64,000 nt of DNA from Pteria penguin (GCA_035048485.1 CM068590.1:1-64000); one strand, 5' to 3'. Counted from the stretch's first letter, positions 1-11,562 are shown. Program-made: numbers and translations. Notes: generated from the sequence alone by a model not told the origin.

Positions 1-178
1 CTAAAGGGGCTAGAAGGGTTAGAAGGGCCATTAGGTGGGTCTAAAGGGGCTAGAAGGTCTAAAGGGGCTAGAAAGGTCTAAAGGGCTTAACGGTGTAAAG
101 GGTCTATAGGAGCTTAAGGGGTTAAAGGGTCTAAAGGGCTAGAAGGTCTAAAGGGGCTAAAAAGGTTAGAAGGGCTAA
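1..178. repeat. Degenerate minisatellite at the left edge
   Basis: Short G-rich units built from 'CTAAAGGGGCTAGAAGG' and variants follow each other imperfectly up to about base 178. The array runs off the left edge, so its true length is unknown. No coding frame survives. Confidence 0.8.
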
Positions 179-1018
179 TATTATACAATAATATCAGGCC
201 GACATTATAATGAAAATAGACATCAATATATTAATACATGTATATACATACAAATATACGTATAAACATGTACATATGCAGTCTCAGGCAGATGCAGGTA
301 CAAAGAATTATAGCAAAGAGATAATATTAATAATAATAATAATGGGAAAGCGGTATTCAGATACTAATACGGGTTCACGTACTTAATTTAACGTTTTGTG
401 AATACGTTGATTTACCATATGTCAAAAACGTGCTCCTACACATATGTACATATATAAACATGTAATTTCTACAAAACAACGAATATTCGTAGCTTATTTG
501 GATTTACAATTACACACTATCATTCACATTTATACACACGCATACACCGGTACAAACTTACAATGATACATACCACATATACAAATATATGCATACATGG
601 AGACACACACTTACATGTACACATACACGTGCATGCGTACAATAACATACATACACATATTATTCACATTGAAATATGTTTTATGATTAATAAGCTTATA
701 TAAGAATTAGGTATATTGTGATAACCGGAAAATATATATATATGTAATTCAATTTTATTTTATACCTATCTGGATAATAATAAGTATCAATATATGTCAT
801 GAATGTATAACATTTCAAATATACTTGGATCTTACCTTTCATTCAGTACATTTCCTAAAGTAATTTCATATTCCGAGCAACATGTAAAATGGCTGCCAAA
901 TGTCTGCACAAGTAATGTACATCAAATCAGAAAGAGGCTCGTAAAATGCATTACTCAACTGTGACGAAATACATTAGTGGATCAATCCTAGCCCCGATCA
1001 AGAGGGAAGGTATGCTAT
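179..1018. other. AT-rich non-coding sequence
   Basis: A 0.8-kb stretch rich in TATA, ATAC and CACA runs, with a short (AAT)n tract near 330. I see no gene, no splice-bounded open frame and no recognisable mobile element. Confidence 0.6.
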
Positions 1019-1096
1019 TAACCCTAACCCTAACCCTAACCCTAACCCTAACCCTAACCTATCCCTAACCCTAACCCTTAACCCTAACCCTAACCC
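1019..1096. repeat. Interstitial telomere-like repeat (CCCTAA)n
   Basis: About twelve CCCTAA hexamers in tandem with a few slips (CCTATCCCTAA, CCCTTAACCC). The motif is the metazoan telomere repeat read on the C-rich strand. Unique sequence lies on both sides, so this is an interstitial tract and not a chromosome end. Confidence 0.93.
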
Positions 1097-1225
1097 TACA
1101 CCAACTCCAGTCCCAACACCAATCCTAACTCCAACGTCAACACCAACTCAAGTTGCAACACAATCCCCTACCCCAATCCCAGCACCAGCTCCAACAACAA
1201 TCCCAGTCCCAACCCCAACACCAAA
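1097..1225. repeat. Degenerate CCAAC/CCAGTCCC-rich repeat
   Basis: Imperfect 6-12-base units such as CCAACTCCAGTCCCAACACC follow directly on the telomere-like tract and probably derive from it by slippage and substitution. Confidence 0.6.
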
Positions 1226-1490
1226 TTTGAGCAATATAAGTCATGAAATAAAGATTTTATGGCCCTTCGGCTTATTTAAAATATAGCTTTCCGAGGCTTA
1301 TGCTGGATATATAATATATGATAATTTTCATACAAGAAGATTATAGTTTTCCAAACTACTTTGTACATATTTATAGTATTGCATTAACTACTACATGTTA
1401 AAATTTGAGGAATATAAGTCAAGAATTAAAGATTTTATGGCCCTTCGGCTTTTTGCAAATATAGCTTTCAGAGGCTTATACTATATATAT
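1226..1490. repeat. Two-copy direct repeat, about 177-bp spacing
   Basis: A roughly 95-base block containing 'AAAGATTTTATGGCCCTTCG' occurs at about 1226-1320 and again at about 1403-1490, about 90 percent alike. The second copy runs into a short GGGTTAGGGTTAGGGT tract. Confidence 0.75.
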
Positions 1491-2625
1491 GGGTTAGGGT
1501 TAGGGTAACCTTCATTAGTGTTACACTTAACCCTAACCATAACCCAATTTAACATTCCAAATGACTTACCTTAAGAATCTATAGTCTGTCATCTTAGTCT
1601 AAAAACGCCGTTATAGACCACAGTAGGTTTGAGAATGGGCGGTAGTTGTTACACAATAACAAATAAACAAAACAATCTAACACAACAACAAATAAACTAC
1701 ACAATCTAACCCTAACCCGGTGTACAACAGATTAAACTGACTGAAACTGATCATACTCACAGAGATTTGCTATGCAGGCTGCATCTTCTTTTCTTTTCTA
1801 ATATTACACTGATTTTACATTTCCATTATTAAGAAGGGTCAAGGTAATTTTTGTTCAATAATAGAAAACATTTCAAAATGTTTACAGGAAAAAGCCATGG
1901 CCTCGCGTTAATGTAGTAGATAAAGTTAAAATCAAATTTGAAACTATGATTTTAGTTTTCGCGATAAAGAAAATCACAAAGATAATATAAACATACCTAA
2001 GATTAATGAATGAAATAAAAGATAAACTTCGCGATCAATTAAATAGTTTAAAAACTCACAAATCTTCTTATTCCTATGCATGTCTTCTCTCCTCAAGTTC
2101 TTTGAAACTGACACTCTTTCGCTAATTTGCCTTTTAAGTGTAACACTAATGAAGGTAACAGATTTGGAAAAATCATATTCCAATTGATTCCATTACCACT
2201 GTGCCCTTTATTGTCTAAAGAACAAAAGTCTAATATCAGTTCAGAAAAGCGTAAGTGTCCGTTAAAGATGGATGTGTCCAATAGTAAATCCAAGGCAACA
2301 AATTTTCAGACAAGCGAAGAAGATAAGACTTAGTGTTTTAATCAATCATATCTTTAAAATTTAGATTTTTAAGTTTTCAAAGATATATCGCTAAGTAAAA
2401 GTTATATAAGAATGATAGTAATGTAAGATCTGTGGTATTGTTATTTATGTTATTTTTTACTTTTCAAGGAAATATGAAGTTCTTCTCAATACTTCTACTC
2501 AAAATTATGTTTTAAAATTTCAGATGTTTTTAAATGAAGTATTGTCGAAATAACACATTATAGCTTTAGGGTTAGGATTAGGATAAGGGAAAAGCTAGTT
2601 TTAGGATTAACAAATTAGAGCTTTA
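1491..2625. other. Non-coding stretch with telomere-like fragments
   Basis: Small TTAGGG/CCCTAA fragments occur near 1495, 1535 and 1705. An inverted pair of about 22 bases (GTAACCTTCATTAGTGTTAC near 1505, its complement near 2140) brackets 0.65 kb. The small ORFs near 1974-2333 show no protein family features. No gene is supported. Confidence 0.55.
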
Positions 2626-2905
2626 TGTAATAATTACCATCTTAGGTAACAAATTACCACTTGTTAGCTAGAACAGTAATTTGCTACTTCAGTAGCAATT
2701 TACCGCTTCAGATACCAAATTACCACTTTCGGTAGCAATTTATAGCAATGGTAATTTGCTACCTAGCACGTAGCAAATTACCGCTTTAGGTAGCAAGTTA
2801 CCGCCGCGATAAATTGTTAATTATGTTGCAAAGTAGCGCTTTAGGTGGCAAATACTGTTCCCGGCAACAAAGAACCGCCGGTGGAAATTTGCTACTTGGG
2901 AGTCC
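2626..2905. repeat. Short inverted-repeat cluster (GGTAGCAAATTACC family)
   Basis: Units of about 20 bases reading GGTAGCAAATTACCGCTT and their complement GGTAATTTGCTACC alternate, so the region is full of potential small hairpins. The same motif returns at about 3957-4140, 4535-4600 and 5540-5690. Confidence 0.8.
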
Positions 2906-3009
2906 TGTAACATTTTACTGCTTAAACTTTAAGCATTTTTTCAGATCTTTAATAAACACTTTGAATAAAATTTAAAGGTTAGTTTGAGCTTATAATAATG
3001 CATACTTTA

Positions 3010-3900
3010 CAAGAAAAACAAGAGGCCCAAGTGGGTTAGGGTCAGGGTGCTCACCTGACCTTTATTTGTTTATTCAACTAACAGCTTGAAAAATTTGCAG
3101 ATAAATATATATTTTTTCTAATATTTATTACGTTGCGACTACATTTTGTACCGAAAACGGCGTGTAAAATTTGAATCACCAACATTAAGTTATTGTTTTT
3201 GCAGGCCAAATTAAAATTCATGACTCTTAAATCTAAAATAATTTACAGGAAACGAATGCTCAAAAACCTATAAACAGATCTGGATGAAAATCATCAACAC
3301 TTGCAGTAGACCATGAGTACTTGATTCCTACAAAGTATTATAAAAATCACTTAATTGGTTCTGAAGAAGAAGTTGAAAATGTGAAAAACTAGACCTCCTC
3401 CTCCACCCTCCCTTTTTTGAAAAACGTAAATGATTCAGAAAAAAATCTGATAATTGACATATTGACAAAATTCTTTCACAGTAAAATTCTTTTCGATAAT
3501 TATTATGCACTTTTCTGCATTGATTCACGAAATCCAAAACAATGTTCAAAAAACGTCAAACATTTGATTTCGGAATAGAACAAAAAAACCCACTTCTTTA
3601 CACATCCCTCTAGATAATTCCTATGCAGTTAGTTTGTCTCTGTAAGCAGACTGTCTGAATAAGAAGTTTGTCAAAGGAAGGTACCGTCTGAGACCTACTT
3701 TTGCCTGACGTGGCCAACACTTGTTGGGGACTATGAGTTCACCATGCCTACCATCAAAATCTTTTCAGTGGTTCTGAAGACGTCGAATAAGTGAAGAGTT
3801 TAAGACGACAGATTATGTACGACGGACAGACGGACGACGAACGCCAGGCGACACGCTATGACACTAGCTCATTTGAGCCTTTAGCTCAGGTGAGCTAATA
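3010..3900. repeat. Dispersed bivalve-type repeat
   Basis: The block begins 'AAGAGGCCCAAGTGGGTTAGG' (first 20 bases typical) and ends with 'GACGGACGACGAACGCCAGG', then AGCTCATTTGAGCC..CAGGTGAGCTAA. The internal sentence 'aaaggaaggtaccgtctgag' recurs in variant form at 24.3, 24.75 and 25.26 kb. I recognise this terminal phrase as very common in bivalve introns. It is non-coding and the family name is not known to me. Confidence 0.65.
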
Positions 3901-3956
3901 AAAACACATCGATATCAGGTGTGTAACATATGTCATTGCCACTACATATAAAATAT

Positions 3957-4140
3957 GTGCTCCTTAGGTAGCATATTACCTTACCCTATCCCTAACCCTA
4001 CTTAGGTAGCATATTACCTTCGGTAAACTTCTACCTAAAGCAGTGATGAGCTCCCTAATGCAGTAATCTGCTGCCTTCGTAGCAAATTACTACTTTTAGG
4101 TAACAAGCGGTAATTTGCTACTTAAAACGGTAATCTGCCA
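3957..4140. repeat. GGTAGCAAATTACC-family repeat, second cluster
   Basis: Same short inverted units as in the 2.6-2.9 kb cluster, here directly abutting a PLE 3' fragment. Further units lie at about 4535-4600 on the other side of that fragment, so the PLE piece may have inserted into this repeat. Confidence 0.7.
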
Positions 4141-4144
4141 CCAA

Positions 4145-4515
4145 AATAGAATACAGAAGACGTCTGACCAAATTGTATGACACGAATCACCAAGGTTATG
4201 CACATTAAACATGATAATAATTAAAAAACCCAAAAATATTACAAAAATATTCGATTGTACTGTAATTACAGTACCAACTTGGATTATAGGACGGTCAATT
4301 AAAGTAACAAACGTCAATCAGTTGGTATGGTTAACCGGTTTACAGGTACCCGCCTTCCCACTCACTGCAAAAGGAAAACATTCAAAGGACACACATTTTA
4401 AAATCTATAAAAATCTTTCATATAGAGAACAAGAATCAACAGGTTTATCAGGATGAGAGGTGATAAAAATTTTAACACACGAAACGTATCATGGAATAAT
4501 ATGCTAGTATCATTA
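4145..4515 (-). mobile_element. Penelope-like element 3' end fragment (copy 4)
   Basis: Minus-strand fragment homologous to the 3' untranslated region of the large PLE at 8.3-12.8 kb and still closer to the fragment at 32.3 kb. Shared landmarks on the plus strand are ACAAAAATATTCGATTGT, GGACGGTCAATTAAAGTAAC and CTTCCCACTCACTGCAAAAG. It stops before the SECIS region, so it is a strongly 5'-truncated insertion. The ORF that crosses it is not real. Confidence 0.85.
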
Positions 4516-4615
4516 AGTAGCAGATAAACATTTTGGAAAGTAAACGGTATATTGCTACCTAAAGCAGTAATTTGCTACTTAAAGCGATAATGTGTTACTC
4601 GATCTTCTAATCGGG

Positions 4616-5972
4616 TTTTAAGATTGAATACGTCATTTCTTCGAACACTGATTGCCGGAGTGTCTGGTTTCGGGTAGGTAAAGGGCTGGGTACAAACATT
4701 TCAGAACATATAGTTACTTCAGGAGTATGACCTTGGGTACGGTGTAGAGTTTAATTTCAAATTTAAGATTCTATTTATTTTAACCTTAGTACTAAATGGA
4801 AGGTGTGCTGAGTATAAGGTTGAGGTTCGAACACCAAAATGTGCATAATAGTAGAATGAACTTCCTTCTTACCATTCATACAGTTTTTCATAAGGTTTCT
4901 CGCTATTAGTATAAGAAACATAGGATTGTTCCAGATGTGATCTAGTGGGTTATTGCCAGCATCCATATCTTTCATCTTGGCATTTAACTTTTTTTTTTAT
5001 ATTTTTGATATAAAGTCTAAAAGTACTTATGATATTCGTAACACGTGTGCGTATTGTTTGTTTTTTGTTTGTTTTTTTTTGGGGGGGGGGGGGGTTATTG
5101 AAAACTATTTTTCTTAGGGATTCTGTATTCATGTCGTTGTAGACAATATGTTTAAAGTCTAAACATGAAAGAGGGAATCTATGTTATTCTCCAGAAATTA
5201 GATGGGTCCAGACTACATTTTATGGAAAGGACAGTATTCCTGGACCACTAATTTTGACTTAAAAATATGGTACTCGTGGTGTAATTAATTCTTTTTTTCA
5301 CGTAATGTTGACAAATTTCAAAAACTCGTTTTAATATCATCCGTTCTTTTCCAAGACAGCTAATAATAATTCTTAATATAGGTTTAGAGTTAGGGTTAGT
5401 TTAACAAAGGCTAGATTAACAAAGGGGCTTGGTTGTTTTGTAGGATTGGACCATATTCTTCTCATGTGATCGATATTGAAAACGACAATATTATTACCGC
5501 ATTTATATTTATGATATCCGCTGTGTTACTTATGACTACGCTGCTACCTTAACATATTACCGTTGCAAATAATTGCTTTAGTTAGCAAATTACCGTTATG
5601 ATACTTCGGCACTACCGTTTTTGTTAGCATAAACTACTCTTTTGCTACTATAGATATTACCGTTTTTTCTACGTGACACTATCGTTCTGTAACTTAAAAT
5701 AACCATGTGATAACAATATTAAAAGTGAAGGCGGACAGAATGATCAACAAATAGACGGAGCATACCGTTCCTCTTATAATAAGGTATAAATAGAAAAAAA
5801 TATATCTTATTAGATTCTAAAATACTAGGTTTTTAAAACTTACCCAGTGTGCTTGCAAAACATATTCCGGTGTCCTCATACATGTCCAAAGAGTAGGTAA
5901 GCAATTCTTGCGAAAGATTGTTTCCATCTGTGATATTAACAATATCCTACAAAATACCCTTCAAATTCAGTT
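4616..5972. other. Non-coding stretch with homopolymer runs
   Basis: Contains a T-rich tract followed by a G run of about 14 bases (5080-5094), a GGGTTAGGGTTAG-like fragment near 5390, and more GGTAGCAAATTACC-type units around 5540-5690. I see no gene here. Confidence 0.6.
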
Positions 5973-6143
5973 TAGGGGCAGGCTTGGTGTAGTGGTTAAG
6001 TGCTTGGCTTGCAGCGCTGACGATCCGGGTTCGATTCCTGGGTTGAGCCACTTTGTTTAAGAGGTTGGTAACCTCCTGCTTCCATGTCGCGATATAACTG
6101 AAATATTGTTGAAAGCGACGTAAAACACCAATCAACAAACCAA
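5973..6143 (+). mobile_element. tRNA-derived SINE, copy 1 (171 bp)
   Basis: The head carries a tRNA-like A box (GGTGTAGTGGTTAAG) and B box (GGTTCGATTCC). The tail reads GTTGGTAACCTCCTGCTTCC, then GCGATATAACTGAAATATTG and ACACCAATCAAC. The insertion is flanked by an exact 11-bp target-site duplication CAAATTCAGTT at 5962-5972 and 6144-6154. The conserved tail is shared by three other copies in the window. It is a non-autonomous retroposon driven by an internal Pol III promoter, and not a tRNA gene: there is no cloverleaf with paired acceptor stem. Confidence 0.93.
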
Positions 6144-6154
6144 CAAATTCAGTT

Positions 6155-8296
6155 ATCGTTCTTCGCAGAAGCAAAAGTTTATATCTATATGAAGAAATAT
6201 GCGGTAAGGGATACGAGGTATGAGAAACGCAGTAGCTGTTGGTGTGTAATCGTAGAACTAACACTATCGTACCCCAGTAAATATTCATTCCTAACTCTAA
6301 CCCTAACCCATAGATACCTGAATATCATAATTATGTAACACTAGAAGCCTAGGAGTAAGGAGTGTATTCTTATTGACTAGCCGCATCTTTCATGAACACC
6401 CGAAACATTAAAACAGAAGCACACTAACTGTGATCAAACCCTAAGTACTATCAACACATCTAAAACTTCTTTTAAAAATTCAAAAAATTCAAATTCAAAT
6501 TTTTATAGAGTAGGGTTAGGGTTGAATTTATCATTTATGTAAAGTTTGGGAGAACAGTGGGTGTTTTGGTCAATTACATTTCTGAGAAAAAAAGGAGGAG
6601 TCAATTTGAAAAAAAAAATGCACAGAGGGGTAAAAGTATTAAGTTAGAAATTAGGTGGTACTTTCCATACTTAACGGTTAAAGACCCTATATTTTACAAA
6701 TTGCAGTAATTTTTAAGATGTCTAGAATTTTAAAGTGAAAATATATAAAACCCATTACGTTTAGTATTTAACTGATATTAATGTCTAGTCCGAGATTTTC
6801 AGTTCTTAAATCAGTGTAGTGAGATTTAAGATCTGCAAAAATTAATGTTTAATACCAGAAGCTCTGCATCTCCGTTATTAGTCCTATGGAAATGTGTCGG
6901 GTGTTTTCCCAAGAAATGCGACCTATACTTCAATTATTTGCAGCTGCTTAGATACTGAACACTCAATTAAGACCTATTATTCAAGACGAACTGAAGATAT
7001 TGGTTATCACATATGTTACGGTTGGGAAGCAGGTGTGTATGCGTGTTGACAAGGTGACAAGTGACAAGAACTGGAGGTGGGACCAAGTTCCATTTATAAT
7101 GCACCTGCTTATAATTTGTGTATCAGTTTATGTATTTCGCGTTATATTTTCCCTACATTTTTGTTTTCCAGTCCGTGATATTAAAGTATCGTCAATGTCA
7201 TTGTCGTTGGAAATAATCAGACTGGATTGCAATGTTAGTTTAAAAACGTTTACAACTATAAGATGATCTCCTAGATAAAAAAGGCCAAAAGCAAAACTAC
7301 ACACAGAATAGACAGAATGTGTCTTCGGTTTAATCAAAATAGTTTATATAATAGTTATATCAACGATAAGGCAGAGTTTGAATCCGTAAAATTTTATTTC
7401 TTTAATATATCTATGTTTTATATCTATTCATATGTTGTATTGAAGTTTTGACCTCACTGCACAGTTTGTGTTGTTTTGTTCTGAATTGTTCTTTTTCCTT
7501 TCATTGGTTTTAGGTCATTCAAGCTATCAGACAAACAAGTACGGTTATGATTCTTATTTGTAGATGATTCCGCCGATTGAACAAAACATTACAATTGTGT
7601 TTTATCAGAAAAGAACAAAAGCCATCAATCGACGACATGAAATTAAGAATGTACAAAAATACCTGGCCGTCACCAGAGATTGGGGATATTATGTGCAATA
7701 AGTGGACAACGGTATTTTTACCAATCGTGTATTCAACAAATCATTCAGTTGGGGTAATTTGTCACAAAGATAAACATGATATTACTCTAAGAAGCCCTCC
7801 CATTAATCTGGCAACATCAAGTCCTTCTAACAATCATACTATTACTATTTTTGCAATAAAGCAAGTCCTAGACTAGTAGTGGTTTCCTCATTTATCAGAT
7901 TTTGTGTCTTCTTACACAAGAATGTGCTATTGAAAAAGGATGTACGGTGCTGTTCTGTGTTCTTGAATAATGAGTATGTATCAGAAGACGCCTTGAAAGC
8001 GATGCAAATTTCTTACAGCATGCATGAAACTCGAAGTACGATCACGGTTTCTTTTCAATACTTTGCGAACAACAATTCTTCATAAACAAAACATGGGTAT
8101 AGATTTTCAAATACCAGAAACATACACGAATAAAGATACATATTTTGGGTATTCGTAAAGAAATGTGATCTTCGTCATTGGAAATTCTTATTAGAATCAT
8201 TCAATCGTTTACAAGTAATTTATTTTATAAAACTGTTTTCATTTCATTACTGGTTTTCTTTACACCTAGAATATTTCATATTTTAGGATGTGGTTG
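6155..8296. other. Non-coding stretch, no gene recognised
   Basis: Two kilobases with several 60-110-codon open frames on both strands (near 7000-7337, 7577-7876, 7879-8085, 8178-8363). None shows a recognisable domain, and none has a splice-site framework I can defend. The 7577-7876 frame (99 codons, plus strand) is the longest; I do not recognise it. Confidence 0.5.
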
Positions 8297-8749
8297 CAGA
8301 AAAAAGAGGAGTTACCGGCTCAGTTATGTGGCCGAAGTCACCATGGAGCTATACAATACATGAATATAAATAATATAATAGAACATTTAACACATTACAA
8401 AAATATTTGATTGTAGTGCAATTACGATACCGACTTAGGACGGTCATTTAATTTGACAAAAGCCAAACAAATGGTGTGGTTAACCGGTTTACGGGCCCAC
8501 CTTCCCACTCACCGTAACAGCAGAACAATCAAAAGACGTACATTTAAAAATTTATAAATAATCCTCCATGTAAAGAACAAGGGTCAACAGGTATCGCATA
8601 TTGAGAGGTCATAAAAATATAAACACGTAAGGTACTGTAAAACACATAATGGTATAAAAATATATGCGACATCAACATGATAAACCGTGCTCTGCCAGTC
8701 TGAAAGCGAGCTAAGACCCTAGATCTGTAGGAGTCCGGACTAACAGTCA

Positions 8750-8820
8750 GAGGGGACGAGGTTCAGGACCATGTCTCCTCTGAAAGAGGTTTGGACAAGG
8801 CCCGTCATATAGTCCCCACC
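8750..8820 (-). promoter_or_regulatory. SECIS-like element, form 2 (copy 1)
   Basis: Minus-strand RNA from 8820: GGUGGGGAC (5' strand of helix I), UAU, the core AUGA (8808-8805), helix II strand GGGCCUUGUC, unpaired AAA (8792-8790) 12 nt after AUGA, mini-stem CCUC/GAGG, helix II return GACAUGGUCC, the UGA of the non-Watson-Crick quartet (8765-8763), and GUCCCC (8757-8752), which pairs with GGGGAC. Spacing, AA position and mini-stem match form-2 eukaryotic SECIS elements, which recruit SBP2 to recode UGA as Sec. The terminal TGA of the ORF is itself part of the AUGA core, which is unusual. Confidence 0.85.
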
Positions 8821-9380
8821 GCCCTATTAGTCAGCGTGCGACGTTCAAGTAAAAGTCTGCATAAGGCTGTAGAGGGGCCAAATACAAGACCTATAGTCTT
8901 TTTGATGATCTCAATATCATATTGTCTATTTAGGAGACGTTTGACTATTTTATTACATGATAAAATAACGTTATCGGAGCCTTTTACTTTCCTTAGTTTA
9001 TATACGAGATCACCGTAAAAATTAGGATGGGAAATTCCATTGGATACATACTGTTGAAAAGAAATATTTCCAAATTTAAATAGAAGTTCTGAATAAGATC
9101 TGAAGAATTTGCCGAATGTTTTTCTTAGCTTGTGATATCTGTAACCCTGAGTTAAAAGTTTAGTAGTAATTTGTAAATTTCGTTTATGAAAGTCCAAAAC
9201 ATCGGTGCAGCCTCTGACAAATCGAACTAATTGAGATATATAGATACCATATGATGGGAGTCGAGGGACATCGCCATCCAATTAAGGGAAATTTACAATT
9301 ACACGTTTATCATAAATATTAGTATATATTAGGTTGTTGATAATTTTGATGTTTAAATCTAAGAAAGGTGTAGATTTATC

Positions 9381-9383
9381 TCA
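9381..9383 (-). other. In-frame TGA, candidate selenocysteine codon 5
   Basis: Lies between ELTLNKANT and DKSTPFLDLNI, after RT motif C. Relatives usually have Ser (ANTSD), so a TCA-to-TGA nonsense change is about as likely as Sec. Confidence 0.45.
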
Positions 9384-10244
9384 AGTATTAGCTTTATTCA
9401 ATGTGAGCTCAATGTGAATTCAGGGTTATCGATAACCAAAATGTCATCCAGATATCTGCAAGTATTATTAAATTTGTCAATGAGGTCAAAACGTTTTGAT
9501 TTTTGAGTAGAAACCATAAAATCCCTCTCATAACAATAAAGAAATAAATCTGCTATCAGAGGCGCGCAGTTAGTACCCATAGGAATCCCAACTATCTGTT
9601 GATATATCCTGCCATCAAATTGCACGAAAATATTATTCATGAGAAAATCTAGTGCTTTACATAATTCCTTGCAAGTCCAGTATTTATATGAAGTATATTG
9701 TTTGTTGGAAAAGAATCCAGAGTTATTGGAAGTACATATGTACGTTTTAGATTCTCTGTGAAAACACCATTGTATAAGAGACAGCAACTTGCTTTTAATC
9801 AAATCATGAGGCAGAGATGTATAAAGTGTAGAAAAATCAAATGTAGAAATTTGAGTCGCTTTGAAATTTAACGAAAGAAGTTTGTCTATAACTTCATGAG
9901 AATTTTTAATCGACCAAAAGTAATTGATGTTATTATTATGAAATGCGACATCACAATATTTGATAATATGATCTTTTATAGCAGTTAGAGCAGATGTAAT
10001 ATGTTTCGATAGTACCGTAGTAGAGCAGTGGCTAGAATTAGATATGAAACGTGATTTATATGGACTTTTATGTAGTTTTTGGGAGCCAATACATGGTTGG
10101 TAGATCAGATTTATCAGTTTTAATTTTGAAGTCGGACATGGTCATGAGGTGATCGTGCAAAGTGCTCTCTTTTGAGGTAGGGCTTTCAACATATGTATGA
10201 GTGGAGTTTAATTCGTTTTTAAGTACTTCAATATAATATAGTTT

Positions 10245-10247
10245 TCA
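10245..10247 (-). other. In-frame TGA, candidate selenocysteine codon 4
   Basis: Lies between DKAGNNIIVV and KLYYIEVLKNEL. Relatives read DKA-x-N-N-V-V-V-V-C-(K/R)-x-Y-Y-I, so the TGA replaces the conserved Cys in the RT fingers. Confidence 0.8.
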
Positions 10248-10956
10248 AACAACTATTATGTTATTACCTGCTTTATCAGCGGGAACAAAGACATATTTAC
10301 CATGTAAGTCAGCTATCTTCTTTTTAATAGAATTTGTCGTCAATGTATTAGGCTGTTGAAATAAATGCGGATTTTCCGTAAAGTTCTTAATACGGATATC
10401 GACAATTCTTAAAATCTCGAATTTCCAATCATTAAGAGCATGAACATTTACCTGTTCTTTTTTACACCAACGTTTACAATATGTAGTTAAAGCATCTTCT
10501 ATAACGTCACGGCATTTATTGAAATCTATCCTGGACGGTAACCTATATTTAGGTCCTTTTCCAAAAAGGATGCGCAATTTCTTGTCCGAAATACAGTTTA
10601 GGTCACCAGTAATAACATGACCTGCCGGTTTATAAACATATTTACAATTTTCACAAGAACACGACGAAGGAATAGAGTCTGAAACATCAGGGTTAGATGT
10701 GACTTTATTATAATTTAAAATAAGATTTCTTATAGGCTTTTTGTACTGGTAACAAATAAGTGGAGGTTCTAAATTCTCAAAATATTGGGGGATTTTAGAT
10801 GTGACTCTATGATCACGGAAAATTATTAGAAATGTTAAGTAGATCGAAGCCTTTATTAATAAATTTAATTTTGAGAAATTGCTGCTTGGGTGGAAGAGAC
10901 GGAATACGAGGAAAGAGTTTATTATATGAAAATAAAATAATCAAATTGAGTTTATA

Positions 10957-10959
10957 TCA
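10957..10959 (-). other. In-frame TGA, candidate selenocysteine codon 3
   Basis: Lies between LRSLRNSD and YKLNLIILFSYNKLFP, in the region between endonuclease and linker. The frame stays open for about 45 codons beyond it. I cannot say from memory what relatives have here, so it could also be a simple nonsense mutation. Confidence 0.55.
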
Positions 10960-11529
10960 ATCAGAATTGCGTAAACTTCGAAGATCAGCTTCGTCCAGGA
11001 TAGGTTTCAATTTATTTACCGGAATAGAGGATAGTGCATGCAAAAGTTCATGACGGCCATTATTTTTTGCGATAAATAGAAGATCGTTTAATGACCTATT
11101 TAAACGATTACGTTTTCTGATGTTACGATTACGACGACGACCATGTGACCTACGTTTTCTAATAGTTTTATGTCTTAATGTAAAAATATTGATCTTATTA
11201 TGACGAGAAGAAATATTACCTTGTCGATATATTTGGTCGTTGAGACCAAGAGGGTATGGGGTTTGTAGTTGTTTAATCCAGTAGAGCTCGGTTTCCAAAA
11301 TTCGTTTTTTAACATCTGATTTCGTATCACCTGGTAATTTAGAGATATTTTCTACTGGAGTTATTTTCACATTGTTAATATTATGTTGGTATTTATTAAA
11401 GTGGTTATAAAGAAAATTCTGGTATTTACGTCGTGAATTATTACGAATTTTATAGGAATGATTTCGAAAACGTTGTTTCAAAGTTTGAGAAGTTTCCCCG
11501 ACATATTGAGCCCCACATCTTCTAGCTTC

Positions 11530-11532
11530 TCA
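11530..11532 (-). other. In-frame TGA, candidate selenocysteine codon 2
   Basis: Lies between VIYVIT and EARRCGAQYVG. The family pattern is VIYLI-x-C-x(2-3)-C-G-x-QYVG, so the TGA sits exactly on the first Cys of the pair; the second Cys is retained as TGT. Confidence 0.85.
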
Positions 11533-11562
11533 AGTGATGACATATATAACATTGGCAGTATT

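Larger units (their letters stand above)
8808..10692 (-). other. CxC linker and reverse transcriptase domain of the PLE
   Basis: Begins with SSCSCENCKYVYKPAG, the short Cys motif that joins endonuclease and RT in N-terminal-endonuclease PLEs. RT motifs A (FDFSTLYTSLPH), B (GIPMGTNCAPL) and C (YLDD) are intact in sequence, so the polymerase active-site aspartates are still encoded. One extra A in an A5 run near 10076 breaks the frame after WLPK. A deletion with frame change near 9410 follows DNPEFT. A TGA replaces the residue after IIVV (10245-10247), where relatives have Cys before K/R-x-YYI. The C-terminus ends RAVGTI at a TGA, 8805-8807. Confidence 0.9.

Noticed and set aside
7577..7876. 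99-codon ORF as a gene
   Set aside because: No recognisable motif, no neighbouring exon, and it may be chance in AT-rich DNA; listed only as unrecognised.
8297..8750. Hammerhead ribozyme in the PLE ends
   Set aside because: I looked for the CTGATGA...GAAA core in the 3' regions of the copies and did not find a convincing arrangement.
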